This document shows positions 11,977 through 21,155 of a stretch of 34,338 bases of DNA, piece by piece. The notes under the pieces are model-generated. The model was not told where the DNA came from, ran no database searches, and saw nothing but the letters and a program-made list of their open reading frames with translations. Within the stretch, counting starts at the first letter, position 1. Each line of letters starts with the position of its first letter. Made by a program: the position numbers and the translations under genes. The DNA lies in IMG/VR virus record IMGVR_UViG_3300025889_000458, positions 1-34,338 of that record; one strand, 5' to 3'. The DNA comes from a virus.

Positions 11977-12335
11977 GTGGCTTTCCTTACGTCTGACACG
12001 GGCGGATGCACGCCGTTGTGAATCTTGTGCAGCCGTTCCGTTTCTTTCTTCAAATAGTCAATGTCAGCCAGCGCAGAGGCAAGCTGCATGTGGTCGCGCC
12101 GCAAGACTTCGGGGGACGACATTGACGATAGTACGTGAAGCCGTTGGTCCTGCTTCTCGGACTTTGTGTCCAGCACGTCAATCCGCCTGTCGATGTCGCG
12201 GATTCGGGACTCAATGTCTTTAAGCTGATACAGAATGGACTTTATCTGCATCTTGCCGACCGCAGATGCGCCAGCCACGCTCACAAGAATGCCCGCCAGA
12301 GTGACAATGAGGCGGATGTCGATTGCGCCGTCCAT
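11973..12335 (-). CDS. Membrane-anchored coiled-coil lysis protein (possible spanin-like)
   Basis: From ATG 12335 the protein has an N-terminal membrane helix (IRLIVTLAGILVSVAGASAVG), then a long heptad region (LKDIESRIRDIDRRIDVLDTKSEKQDQRLHVL) and a second helix (ADIDYLKKETERLHKIHNG). A GTG at 12338 is an alternative start. One membrane segment plus a coiled coil upstream of holin and lysozyme resembles an inner-membrane spanin (Rz-like). No lipobox partner was found, so the call is tentative. Confidence 0.55.
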   Translation of the reverse strand: MDGAIDIRLIVTLAGILVSVAGASAVGKMQIKSILYQLKDIESRIRDIDRRIDVLDTKSEKQDQRLHVLSSMSSPEVLRRDHMQLASALADIDYLKKETERLHKIHNGVHPPVSDVRKAT

Positions 12336-12373
12336 CACGTTTCGCTGTCTGGCGCGTGGGCCAGTTTAAACAT
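12335..12373 (-). CDS. 12-codon mini-ORF linking two genes through TGATG junctions
   Basis: The stop of the upstream chaperone-like gene overlaps ATG 12373 in TGATG. After MFKLAHAPDSET, its own TGA overlaps the next gene's ATG 12335, again in TGATG. The peptide itself may have no role; the arrangement would keep ribosomes moving to the lysis cassette. No ribosome site of its own is seen. Confidence 0.4.
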   Translation of the reverse strand: MFKLAHAPDSET

Positions 12374-12789
12374 CACGCAGGCTTCGTCGGCCAGACAGGG
12401 CTGGCGGGATCAGTGGTGTTGGCAGGCAAGTCCCGAAGCGAGGTGCGGTAGGCTTGCCAAGCGGCAGGCACTGCCTCGCCAGCTTCCTGCGCTTTCACGA
12501 CAACCCAGTCGCAAGCAGCGAGAAGAGCGTCACGCTTTGCTCTCAGCGTCGTCCACTCTTCTGTGTCGTAGCGGGATTTGAGCCACTTATGAGTGCGTAG
12601 ATCGACCTCATCAATGTCTACTTCTTCGTAGACCGTGGCTGCATCTGGGTAAGTCTTAGGTGTTAGTTCAACTCCATCAGCATCATAAGTCGCTGGGGTT
12701 GCCTTGGCTTCCATTAGCTTTGCGATGGTGGCCGATGGGTTGAGAGAGTGAATGACCGCACCCTCTGCGGTGACGATGCGACTACTCAT
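12373..12789 (-). CDS. Tail-assembly-chaperone-like protein (Phage_tail_APC), copy 2
   Basis: The C-terminal half (LRAKRDALLAACDWVV...WQAYRTSLRDLP...PVWPTKP) fits the Phage_tail_APC domain (PF16778), with conserved RD-LLA--DW, YR--LRD-P and WPTKP blocks. The N-terminal half differs from copy 1. ATG 12789 lies inside the stop region of the LamG fibre (8-base overlap). The gene directly follows a fibre, as copy 1 does, which supports a role in folding or attaching that fibre. Confidence 0.75.
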   Translation of the reverse strand: MSSRIVTAEGAVIHSLNPSATIAKLMEAKATPATYDADGVELTPKTYPDAATVYEEVDIDEVDLRTHKWLKSRYDTEEWTTLRAKRDALLAACDWVVVKAQEAGEAVPAAWQAYRTSLRDLPANTTDPASPVWPTKPA

Positions 12790-14977
12790 TTTCTAGTTCT
12801 CCAAAAAATACGACCATTCCTCGGGAATCAACTGCCGCGCCTGACGAATTGTACCAGCGAATATCCGTGCCTCCGGCCACCTTGCCGGTCGTAGCGGCAA
12901 AAGCGATTTCTCCATTACTTATACCGGCTGCGACATAGTCTTTTGTCTTGAATGGAATTTCGAAGGTAATTGTCCAGTCGCCAGTGCCGTTGCGGGCGAT
13001 GCTTTCAATGTTGTACCCAGCCACTAAGTTTGGTGAAAATTTTCCGAAATCTTCGTAGTAAGCCTTCGCCTTGCTCAGATCAACACCAGCCGGAAGTTCC
13101 GCTGCCATTGAACGGACCATCTCGTTGACTTGCCGCTGATCGGTTGCGGGCATCGACGCATAGAGGTTCGCGTCGTTGATCTCGGCAACACCATCGTTCC
13201 ACAACAGGCCGTGTTCAAATGTGGTGCCGCCAGCCGCGATGGTGCGCTCAGTTTCGATTGTCAGACCGTCGAAGATGTCTTGCGTATCGGACTGAGTGAC
13301 GATGTACTTGCCCGTCAGAGGGTCGATCCGGGCGTCGAGAACAGCGTCGCTCGCGCCTTGCAACAGGCACTTCGCGTTAGCGGCGAACATGCCCTTTTCG
13401 GTCTCGTAGGCTTTAAGGATTTGAGCGCCGCTAGGTGCAGATGCGGCTAACCGAACAAGGGAGAGTGTCGTAGTCGTCGCCGGTTCCGTTGAACCATCGT
13501 CCGGGCGCACGCCTATCGCAAACAAGATCGTCCCGGAAATTGAGCCGTAGGCGGTCGCGTCTGTCGCTTCGAGAACGCCGTCGACCCATAACTCTAGTTC
13601 CGTGTTGCTTCGGCGAACAATGTCGAACCGGTGCCACTCGCCATCGTCGAGAACCGAGGTTGAGTTAATACCGCCGCTCGTGGATGCCCCCGCAATCGTG
13701 AAGGAAATAGTACCGCTTGCGGCGAGCCGCGTAGTGAAGCGAATCGTGTTTCCGGCGTTGGCAAGGCCCGTTAGCGTTTCTACGGCAGAATTGCCGGAAC
13801 ACTTTAGCCAGCCGCATTGGTGAACTGCCCCTGTGCCGAGAGAGTTATAGTCGGCGTCATCGCCCCGCGTGAGGTTGACCCCGGACGCAAACCCGCTATA
13901 CCCAAGCAACTCCGCGCCAGTCTCTACCGCTGTCTCTGTGACGGTGCCATTCTCGGTGAGCGTGTTGGAGTTGTAGGAGCGGTCGGCGGTTTTTGAGTTG
14001 GCAAGGGCGGCTAACCTGATGTCCCCAACAAGAAAGCCGGTATTGTAAGTGGTCGTTACAAGCGCGGCCATTGTGTTGTCGAAGTTAGTGCTACTACTCC
14101 GCAAGACTTCGGCGACAGTAAGCCCCGCAGAGCCAAAGCCCAACAAGGCGTCTTTTTTGTCGGTTGCGATCCCTGTCGTAATAGCAAGGCTTGGGGGGAT
14201 GTTGTTCGATCCACCGAGCACATTGCCCGTTGCGAATCCACCGGCGGTTATCTCGGCGACGGGCGATGCAGACAATAGAACACGGTCCCCCGAATTGTTG
14301 TCTGCAATGGCGACAAGATCACCAACAAACGCAACGCCCGGATTGCCAACCGTTCCCGACTTGTCCCACACGTTTCCGTCATATTTTATGAGCGATCCAA
14401 TATCTGAGCCCGTACCGTAGCCAACAATGAATGACGGAACTGTTCCTCCGGTGCGGGGATCATATGGCCCAACGGATTGCACGCTCGCGGCAACGGCGTT
14501 GGTGTTGTCATTGGTCAGGGCGGGCGTCGTCGTAGATGAAAGCGAACGCGGCCAACCATCGGTGCGTTCTGCCCACGACCCACCATGCGGGTCAACAATG
14601 TGAAAGCCTTGGTCGCTGGTGCCAACGATCACATAGCCCATGCTTGCGGCAATGCTTGTCGGCGTTGCGCCGGTCAAGGTGACAGTCGCAAGTGGCGTTG
14701 CGCTCGCAAGCGTACCAGCCGTCAAGTCCCAAATGTTGACTTCGGCGTCAGAGCCACTGGTTTCTACCGTGGCAAGCATCAGGCTTGACCAAACTGATCC
14801 GTTCTCAAACTTACCGGCCCACGCTTTCCCATCTACTGAAGGGCCGACGAGACACGCATCAATGAATGCGTTGGTCTCGACGATGCCGGAAGTCGCTGCG
14901 GTGACTAATTCGCTGAGCGTCGTGATGCCCCCGGTAAGGGACTGGGCGAGGTCTGCTAGATCACGATTGATCGTCAT
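12782..14977 (-). CDS. Tail fibre / receptor-binding protein with LamG-like domain
   Basis: I chose ATG 14977 (MTINRDLADLAQ), which follows AGGAG; the open frame upstream overlaps the chaperone-like gene. The 731-aa protein has a short helical start, a beta-propeller-like repeat region (residues about 60-330, e.g. WDLTAGTLASATPLATVTL, GYVIVGTSDQGFHIVDP), and a LamG/concanavalin-like domain at about 380-515 (DGEWHRFDIVRRSNTELELWVDGVLEA). The C-terminal region ends KTKDYVAAGISNGEIAF...MVVFFGELENE. LamG domains bind sugars, so this is probably a host-surface binder. Ser, Thr, Gly and Ala are abundant, as in fibres. Confidence 0.75.
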   Translation of the reverse strand: MTINRDLADLAQSLTGGITTLSELVTAATSGIVETNAFIDACLVGPSVDGKAWAGKFENGSVWSSLMLATVETSGSDAEVNIWDLTAGTLASATPLATVTLTGATPTSIAASMGYVIVGTSDQGFHIVDPHGGSWAERTDGWPRSLSSTTTPALTNDNTNAVAASVQSVGPYDPRTGGTVPSFIVGYGTGSDIGSLIKYDGNVWDKSGTVGNPGVAFVGDLVAIADNNSGDRVLLSASPVAEITAGGFATGNVLGGSNNIPPSLAITTGIATDKKDALLGFGSAGLTVAEVLRSSSTNFDNTMAALVTTTYNTGFLVGDIRLAALANSKTADRSYNSNTLTENGTVTETAVETGAELLGYSGFASGVNLTRGDDADYNSLGTGAVHQCGWLKCSGNSAVETLTGLANAGNTIRFTTRLAASGTISFTIAGASTSGGINSTSVLDDGEWHRFDIVRRSNTELELWVDGVLEATDATAYGSISGTILFAIGVRPDDGSTEPATTTTLSLVRLAASAPSGAQILKAYETEKGMFAANAKCLLQGASDAVLDARIDPLTGKYIVTQSDTQDIFDGLTIETERTIAAGGTTFEHGLLWNDGVAEINDANLYASMPATDQRQVNEMVRSMAAELPAGVDLSKAKAYYEDFGKFSPNLVAGYNIESIARNGTGDWTITFEIPFKTKDYVAAGISNGEIAFAATTGKVAGGTDIRWYNSSGAAVDSRGMVVFFGELENE

Positions 14978-14979
14978 GG

Positions 14980-15306
14980 TTAAGCTCCTGGCTTGGTAGG
15001 CCAGACCACATCGGCTGGACTTGCAAAATTTTGCGGCACATCGCGCAGCGCCTGCCGATAATTTGTTTCGTCCGCAGACATCGCGCGATCTGAAACTGCC
15101 CACCAGTCTGTCGCCGCAAGCAGACCGTCGCGCTCGCTGCGGACGTCCGCCCACGTGATCGCAGGAGGCGTGTAGGCCGCAATAGCCAACCCTTGTTCTA
15201 CGATCTCGTCGTAATCAGCATTGCCGGGAACGGGTGGGATTGACTCACCTGTGTCCATGTCCTTGACGACACTGCCCATCTTGTCCCATTGAAGGTTTTT
15301 TCTCAT
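14980..15306 (-). CDS. Tail-assembly-chaperone-like protein (Phage_tail_APC), copy 1
   Basis: The 108-aa protein ends with VRSERDGLLAATDWWAV...YRQALRDVP...VVWPTKPG, the same RD-LLA-DW, YR-ALRD-P, WPTKP pattern as the gene at 12373-12789. It starts two bases after the T7-type fibre stop and ends two bases before the LamG fibre start. In some phages such small proteins assist fibre trimerisation. Its N-terminal half (MRKNLQWDKMGSVVKDMDTG) is unlike copy 2. Confidence 0.75.
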   Translation of the reverse strand: MRKNLQWDKMGSVVKDMDTGESIPPVPGNADYDEIVEQGLAIAAYTPPAITWADVRSERDGLLAATDWWAVSDRAMSADETNYRQALRDVPQNFASPADVVWPTKPGA

Positions 15307-15308
15307 TT

Positions 15309-18125
15309 TTACAACTCCGCGGTGAAGTCAAAGTAAAGGGCGTCTGTGACATCTCGGTAAATGTAGCCCCCGCCCGTGGTTCCCGATGCCACCGTGAACA
15401 AGGCCGACCACGCAGTGGCGTTGGGGTAAGCCGTAAAGGCACTGCATGTTTTGTTGGCGTTTGCGCCATCCGCAACTATGACATGGCCAACATCAGAGAT
15501 TGAAATGGTCGGTGACAACCGCATTTCAACGGGGTGCGCTACCGGGCCTAAGAATGCATTTGTCGCCGCATTCATCGTGATAGAGCCAAATATCTGGCTG
15601 CTAGAATCCTGAACAGTCCAGCGACGGAAATACCGCTGACACTTTTCTAGCGTCGTGCCGTAATCCTCATGCTCAAAGTCCGTCCCCACGCTGCCGATTT
15701 CGAGTTGAACGCCTGCAAGTCCAAAAGTTCCGGTGCTAGAAACTACGTTTACTTGATTAGACGTAGCTTCATCATCCGCAGCATTCCATGTATCCGCAGT
15801 GCCTTGGTATGATGAGCCTGCTCCCAACGACCATACTAGGCTTAATCCAATTCCCGTAGTAGTCAGCCAAGTCCCCGACTGATCCAACGCAACGGTCTTG
15901 GTGAAAAACTCCCATGTGTCTGCCGAAGCAATCGTGTATTCAAAAACATAACTACGATTTTCCGCGCTATTTTGCAGCGAGACGCAATGGATGCCAGTAA
16001 TTCTTGACCTAGCCCAAAACTGCAATGTGACAGTTTTGGCGTTAGCCGTCCCAAGCATCAGGTGGGAAACATTGGTCCCTTCTAGCTTGGTCCGAACGTG
16101 GTAATGCTCACCACTGGATATGCTTGCATCCCCTGTGGTTATGTCCACCTTTAGGGATTTCGTAAAACCCTGCCCTGACGGAACATCAGTATCTGCCGTT
16201 AGCGTGTAGGCTGCTGTTGCCCCAGAAAGAGCCTCCCAACGATCCGGCCCGCCATAACCAACCGCACCCGCTGCGATATTCGTAGACCCACGCTGCGCCA
16301 CCGTCATCGCACCGTTGATTATTAAGTTCTTCGCGGTCGTCGGGTTCGAGCCGAAGCGCCAGACCTCAGTCCCACCGACCGCAACGCCAACCGTGTCGGC
16401 GGCGGGGAAAAAGATTCCGGTATTGGTATCGCCTGTGTTAGCGAGCGCTGGCGCGCTGCTCGATCCATCGGCCAGGGTCAGAGACGTGATGTCTGTATTC
16501 GCGCCCAGAAGCGCGTACTTCGCATCGCTCGCAGACTTGCTGTAATAGTCTCCCGGTGCAGCCGCACCGTGGGCGATCACTTCGAGCTTGTCACCCGCAG
16601 TCAGCGCCGCCAGCCCGGTGATTGACGTTCCGCTCGTCGCAGTGTAATCGCCGTCGTTGAGCATCACGCCGTTCAGAAACACCATGATGAACCCAGCGTC
16701 ATAGGCAAGGGTGTTAGCGTTGTCGTCCGCGCCGGTCACTGAAGTCTCGCCGCCGGACGCGGTGTACTCGAACCGCTGGTAAACAGAGCTGATCGTCGAT
16801 CCCGTCGCGACCCAGCCGCTGCCGTTATAAACTTTCATCTCGCCAGCGGTGGAGTCAAAGAACAGGGCCCCGGGAATCAGAGGATCGCCGTCGTTGTCGA
16901 GCGCCGGTGCGCTGGACTTAGCGCCCAAATATCTATCGTCGAAGCTATCAAAGGACGCCGCCGCCGATGCGGCGCTGGACGATGCAGCCGACGCCGAAGT
17001 GCTTGCGTCTGACGCCGATGTGCTGGCAGCCGACGCGCTTGTACTCGCGTTGGACGCCGAGGTGCTGGCCGAGCTGGCCGACGCGCTGGCCTTGGCGCTG
17101 TAGTGCTTCGCGCTATACTCGCCGCCGCCGCCTGGGACTGCGGAGTCCTCGGCTCGCTGCGCCCATTCTTTGGCGCTCCCGCCGGCGCCGGATTGCGTGC
17201 CGCTCGCATACTCTTTTGCAGAGTAGTCGCTCGTGTCGACTGTGCCGGAAGTTTCAGTTGCCCACTCTTTCGCAGCGCCAGCGGCGGCGGTGTCCGTGAC
17301 GCCCGTCCCGCCGACCGCCCAAGCCTTCGAGCTGTAGCCCTCGCCGACCTGTGCCTCGCCGTCAGTCTTTTTCGCCCACGCCTCGGCCTCGTCGGCAAAT
17401 CCGCTGGCACTCGTAGCAGAGGCCGCCGCTGCCGCTGCATCGACGATGAGCGCCCACTTCGCAACGTCGGCATTTGAAGAAATGGGCAAGCTGCCGCTAC
17501 TGGTGTGGGCCGTGGTCGCGATGTAGATGTTATTGTTCGTCGTGTCCTTGACGATATCGCGCAACGCATAGGCAGTAGACGCGGCCCAGTCCCCGCGAAA
17601 TACGCCGACCTCAACGCCGACGGTCGGGTTGCCATCCGTGTCAAATGCGAGGTAGTTACCGGCGCGACTTGCCTTCGTCGGCAACTCCATGTCCACGACG
17701 CCGCCATCCTCGACAAGCGCCGGGTCGTAAACCGGCGCACGCATGGCGCGCTTGCTCTCTTCCGAGATTTGCTGAACCATGATGATCTGGCCGTCAAGCT
17801 GCTCGTTTAAAGCAGCCGCGCGAAGATCACCGGCAGTCACAAAGTCTGTAGTACGCTCGATGTCACGCGCACCGACAATCGTGATCTGGTCGGCGGTAAC
17901 TGGCGTGGACGGCACGTTCGTGCCAGTCACAATGGTTACGCTGCCCGTACCGTTGGCAGCCACGGAAACCGTGTAGTCCGTAGTCAACGTCAGCTTGACT
18001 GCGTTGAAATAGACGGCAAGATCGGTCTGATCCAGAACCTCAAACGTGAAGGCATACGGCCCGGTTCCAGCGGAGCCGCTGAAGACGACCCGGCGCGTTA
18101 CTGCGTTAATGTTGTAATCAGCCAT
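15309..18125 (-). CDS. Tail fibre with T7 gp17-type N-terminus
   Basis: The 938-aa protein starts with the T7-fibre attachment region: RVVFSGSAGTGPYAFTFEV, then VYFNAV...LTTDYTV and VGARDIERTTDF, then LNEQLDGQIIMVQQISEE. Residues about 220-340 hold AKEWA/SAKAWA repeats and about 342-393 an Ala/Ser-rich rod. The distal half has a NLIINGAMTVAQRGS...DRWE receptor-binding module and AGVQLEIGSVGTDFEHEDYGTTLEKCQRYF, common at phage fibre tips. This is the main fibre; its N-terminus should dock to the tail tubular proteins. Confidence 0.88.
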   Translation of the reverse strand: MADYNINAVTRRVVFSGSAGTGPYAFTFEVLDQTDLAVYFNAVKLTLTTDYTVSVAANGTGSVTIVTGTNVPSTPVTADQITIVGARDIERTTDFVTAGDLRAAALNEQLDGQIIMVQQISEESKRAMRAPVYDPALVEDGGVVDMELPTKASRAGNYLAFDTDGNPTVGVEVGVFRGDWAASTAYALRDIVKDTTNNNIYIATTAHTSSGSLPISSNADVAKWALIVDAAAAAASATSASGFADEAEAWAKKTDGEAQVGEGYSSKAWAVGGTGVTDTAAAGAAKEWATETSGTVDTSDYSAKEYASGTQSGAGGSAKEWAQRAEDSAVPGGGGEYSAKHYSAKASASASSASTSASNASTSASAASTSASDASTSASAASSSAASAAASFDSFDDRYLGAKSSAPALDNDGDPLIPGALFFDSTAGEMKVYNGSGWVATGSTISSVYQRFEYTASGGETSVTGADDNANTLAYDAGFIMVFLNGVMLNDGDYTATSGTSITGLAALTAGDKLEVIAHGAAAPGDYYSKSASDAKYALLGANTDITSLTLADGSSSAPALANTGDTNTGIFFPAADTVGVAVGGTEVWRFGSNPTTAKNLIINGAMTVAQRGSTNIAAGAVGYGGPDRWEALSGATAAYTLTADTDVPSGQGFTKSLKVDITTGDASISSGEHYHVRTKLEGTNVSHLMLGTANAKTVTLQFWARSRITGIHCVSLQNSAENRSYVFEYTIASADTWEFFTKTVALDQSGTWLTTTGIGLSLVWSLGAGSSYQGTADTWNAADDEATSNQVNVVSSTGTFGLAGVQLEIGSVGTDFEHEDYGTTLEKCQRYFRRWTVQDSSSQIFGSITMNAATNAFLGPVAHPVEMRLSPTISISDVGHVIVADGANANKTCSAFTAYPNATAWSALFTVASGTTGGGYIYRDVTDALYFDFTAEL
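16945..17100. repeat. Ala/Ser-coding low-complexity repeat in the fibre gene
   Basis: Repeated GCx-AGC/TCx codons encode an Ala/Ser/Thr/Asp rod of about 50 residues. This is a common hinge or coiled-coil-like spacer in phage fibres and a likely site of length variation. Confidence 0.75.
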
Positions 18126-18131
18126 CTCTAA

Positions 18132-21100
18132 CTACTTTCCGAAAGAAGTTATCGTATTTAATCGCTCAACCAAATCGCGGCTTGCTTCAGGGTACTCAAT
18201 ATAATCACCAACCAAGCCGTATTCCGACCCCACAGGGCGGGCCTCGTTGATGTAGCCATCTTCTCTCTTATTCGCTTCCATATCACCAAACATTACCTTG
18301 CGTGCGGCCCCTCTATAGTCGGAAACAATCCTATTAAGCGTTGGGTGGACAGTTCCAAGCGGCAGCTTTTGACCATATTTGCCTTCGTATTCTTCTATAT
18401 ACCGCTCAATTTCATTGGCGAGAGCAGTCTGCATGTCTACGCCGTTAATTTTAATCTCGCGAGCATATAGTTGTTTAAATCTGTTTTCCATTTCTGCGGT
18501 CATGGAGCGGCCCGCTTTGGCGACCATATACGCGGGCGGCTCACCAACAGCGTAATTAAGCTGGGCAAAGTATTCTCTGAGAAGGCTTGGCTTGCCGCCG
18601 GATACAATGCCAAACCCGTGGGCGATGGCCGGATCGCCCCCGATTGGGGTGGCGTCAAGCGGGTCCAGCTTTGGCAAAACGCCTTTGCTAAGGCCGGGGA
18701 CGCGCGATCTAAATCTGTTGTAAGTAACGAGAAACGCGGAAAGCCCCGGCGCTCTGGCAGGGTCGCGGACCCCCATCGCGCGGAGCATTTCTGCCTGGGC
18801 TTCCGTAACTGCGGTTTCGCTCGCAGCCGGGTCTATCATTCTTTCAAATGCTGCGCCTAGAGATGAACTTGGAATACCGGCTGGCGTGCCTTGAAGCGCG
18901 ACATTTGCGTAGGTTTCCATTGCCTTATTGAAAATATCAAGAATGCGCTCCCCGATATCGCTCTCATAGCTGGTAGCGATATCTACAATGTCTGAGAAAG
19001 CAGTCATCACGGGAATGTTCGTGCTGAACTCAGCAAGAGCAGCCGAGCCCGCGCTAAACATTTCTGAAGATAACGACATATCGGGGTCGTATAGCGCGTA
19101 TTTTGTCGTATCGGCATAAGCCGAAGAGAGCATTAGCGGGATATTAAGAGGCTCAAGCCTGTTCAGCGACACAAAGACCTGCCCATCAAACTGGCCTCGC
19201 CCAACAGTGACGCTTCCGGGGACCAATTCGTTAAGCCTTTTAATGCTACCGGCTGTAAATCTATCTGCGCTAAATCTGAGAGAGTTTGGCTGCCAGCCAA
19301 GCTGGCGCAGATTATTTCTTTCGGCGTAATCGGCTGGGCCAGTTCCAGTCAATAAATCGTTTGCAACAAGATGATGACCAGCAAGCATGACACCACCGCC
19401 AAGCGCGACACGCGCGACTGCCATGTCCCTGCTTACCCCGCCCTTTTTCCAATCACTGTAAAAACGGGGCGAAAGAAAATTGAGGAACGGGACCGGAGTG
19501 CGTGCCGCGCCCTCGCTTGCGATCTGGGTAATTGTTCGCGAAAACATCGCAAATGGCTTCATAACAGCCCAGTTGAGTACCTTTTGAGTTCTCCACGCAA
19601 CGCGACCAGACCGAGTGTCTAGATCAAAGTCAGCCTGCATCGTTATCATTTTTCTAAAATCTTGAGCGTCCTGCATTGCATCGGCAGGCACGGTGTCGAG
19701 ATATTTAGCGGCTGTACTCCTCGCAACCTCTTCAGCGCCAGACACATCCCCAGGATTGGCTTGAAGATGGCGGATGTAAGCTGACTGAGCATCCCTTAGA
19801 GCGGCCTGGTGCAACTGCATCTGCATCCCAATGCCGCCGACAAACTCATCTACAGAGGCAATGCCTTTAAACGGAATACTGTAAAGAACGCCAAGAGCAT
19901 CTATGCTTGCGCCAACGCCTCGTTTAAATAGTCCGTCACCGCGAGCCTTAGACACTTCCCTGCCAAACAAATACTCAGAAGTGTATGGGTTACGCCGCAC
20001 CTCGCCTTTAGCGCCTGTTGCTTGTTTCAACGCAGGACCAAGAAGGCGGAAGCCATCAACGATACCGGCGGTTATGGCCGTGGCTCGAATAGAAATATCC
20101 GATAGCTGGGATCGCTCATCAACGAACTCGCGGCCAAGAACTTTAGCCAAGCCCGTCCGCGCCATGCCAACGGGGATTGAGGCTCCGCGAACGATGAAAT
20201 CGTCTAGCAACATGGCGCTAGTCATACCAAAGTTGTATCCGTGCGTAAGAGGATTAGACAGCATAGATGATTGCGCCGCATAGATAACGGCGTCATAAAT
20301 GCGCCCGACAACAGAGCGGGTAAGCAACTTGTTCTGTGCCTTCCTATTTCCTGCGGCTGCCTTCCATTTCTCGGCAAATGCAGTCAAACCATCTCGCGTC
20401 CCAAGCACCCCGAGCGTGTCCTGTATCTCTCCGTGAAGCACATCCGGCATTGCTATGTTTGTGCGTTTAAACACGTTGAGGGCGCGAGCAATATCTGTCT
20501 GTTGACCCTGCAATCTAGTGACGATTGCGTTGTGTTGGGCAACCGCCTCCTGAAGCTCGACCATCCCGGCATCGTCAAGGCCGCCGTTAGTAATGCGCGT
20601 AACCAAATCGTCTACTCGCATGGCGCTTTGATCGTGGAGGTCAACCAGACCCGCAAGTTGGGTGGCCAGTTGGCTGTCGCCAATCGTTACGCTCATGTCG
20701 CCAGAGTAAATCTTTTTAAGGCTTTCTTCTGAGGCTCCGATTGACCGGGCCTTTTCGTATAAAGACTGAATCGTGACTTTTTCTGGGGACTCGACGTTTG
20801 CTGCAAAAGCCTGAACCGTTGCGGAAAGTTCGTCGTCGTCAAAGAATCGAGTGTTGATCCTGCCCTCAACAAGCCCAGCCTGTTTTTGCAACGGCGTCAG
20901 CGACGGCACTTGCCTCGGCGCACCTATCTCTTCTTCCCGTTGCTGGACAATCTTCTGAACTTCAGCCTCAGATGCGGGTTCTGTCGGCGTTATGACAACT
21001 TGTTCATCCGGCGCTGGGGGCGTGGGATCGGGCACATCGGGGGCAACCGGCTCTTGCGCCTGCTCTCTCGGCTTAACTTTAACTTCACGAGTTTTAATTC

Positions 21101-21155
21101 CCTCCTTTAGAGCCTTGCGAACAATTCCTGTTACGCTGCTTGGTGCCTTGGCCAT
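18132..21155 (-). CDS. Large internal virion (ejection) protein, gp16 position
   Basis: This 1007-aa protein occupies the gp16 place, between the other internal proteins and the fibre. Residues 1-90 are basic then Pro/Glu-rich. The body is helical with weakly hydrophobic segments (VALGGGVMLAGHHLVANDLL) and scattered charged helices (EVQKIVQQREEEIG, MENRFKQLYAREIK). T7 gp16 has a lytic transglycosylase at its N-terminus; I see no such motif here. The protein is probably ejected into the cell with DNA and forms part of the envelope channel; this is from position and composition. ATG 21155 overlaps the stop of the previous gene in TAATG. Confidence 0.65.
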   Translation of the reverse strand: MAKAPSSVTGIVRKALKEGIKTREVKVKPREQAQEPVAPDVPDPTPPAPDEQVVITPTEPASEAEVQKIVQQREEEIGAPRQVPSLTPLQKQAGLVEGRINTRFFDDDELSATVQAFAANVESPEKVTIQSLYEKARSIGASEESLKKIYSGDMSVTIGDSQLATQLAGLVDLHDQSAMRVDDLVTRITNGGLDDAGMVELQEAVAQHNAIVTRLQGQQTDIARALNVFKRTNIAMPDVLHGEIQDTLGVLGTRDGLTAFAEKWKAAAGNRKAQNKLLTRSVVGRIYDAVIYAAQSSMLSNPLTHGYNFGMTSAMLLDDFIVRGASIPVGMARTGLAKVLGREFVDERSQLSDISIRATAITAGIVDGFRLLGPALKQATGAKGEVRRNPYTSEYLFGREVSKARGDGLFKRGVGASIDALGVLYSIPFKGIASVDEFVGGIGMQMQLHQAALRDAQSAYIRHLQANPGDVSGAEEVARSTAAKYLDTVPADAMQDAQDFRKMITMQADFDLDTRSGRVAWRTQKVLNWAVMKPFAMFSRTITQIASEGAARTPVPFLNFLSPRFYSDWKKGGVSRDMAVARVALGGGVMLAGHHLVANDLLTGTGPADYAERNNLRQLGWQPNSLRFSADRFTAGSIKRLNELVPGSVTVGRGQFDGQVFVSLNRLEPLNIPLMLSSAYADTTKYALYDPDMSLSSEMFSAGSAALAEFSTNIPVMTAFSDIVDIATSYESDIGERILDIFNKAMETYANVALQGTPAGIPSSSLGAAFERMIDPAASETAVTEAQAEMLRAMGVRDPARAPGLSAFLVTYNRFRSRVPGLSKGVLPKLDPLDATPIGGDPAIAHGFGIVSGGKPSLLREYFAQLNYAVGEPPAYMVAKAGRSMTAEMENRFKQLYAREIKINGVDMQTALANEIERYIEEYEGKYGQKLPLGTVHPTLNRIVSDYRGAARKVMFGDMEANKREDGYINEARPVGSEYGLVGDYIEYPEASRDLVERLNTITSFGK

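Noticed and set aside
14980-15154. N-terminal extension of the LamG fibre beyond ATG 14977
   Set aside because: Overlaps the chaperone-like gene wholly and has low-complexity Cys/Arg sequence; ATG 14977 has AGGAG.
16877-17797. 306-aa leftward frame inside the T7-type fibre gene
   Set aside because: Arg/Ser/Pro-rich out-of-frame reading of the Ala/Ser repeat region; no ribosome site and no motif.
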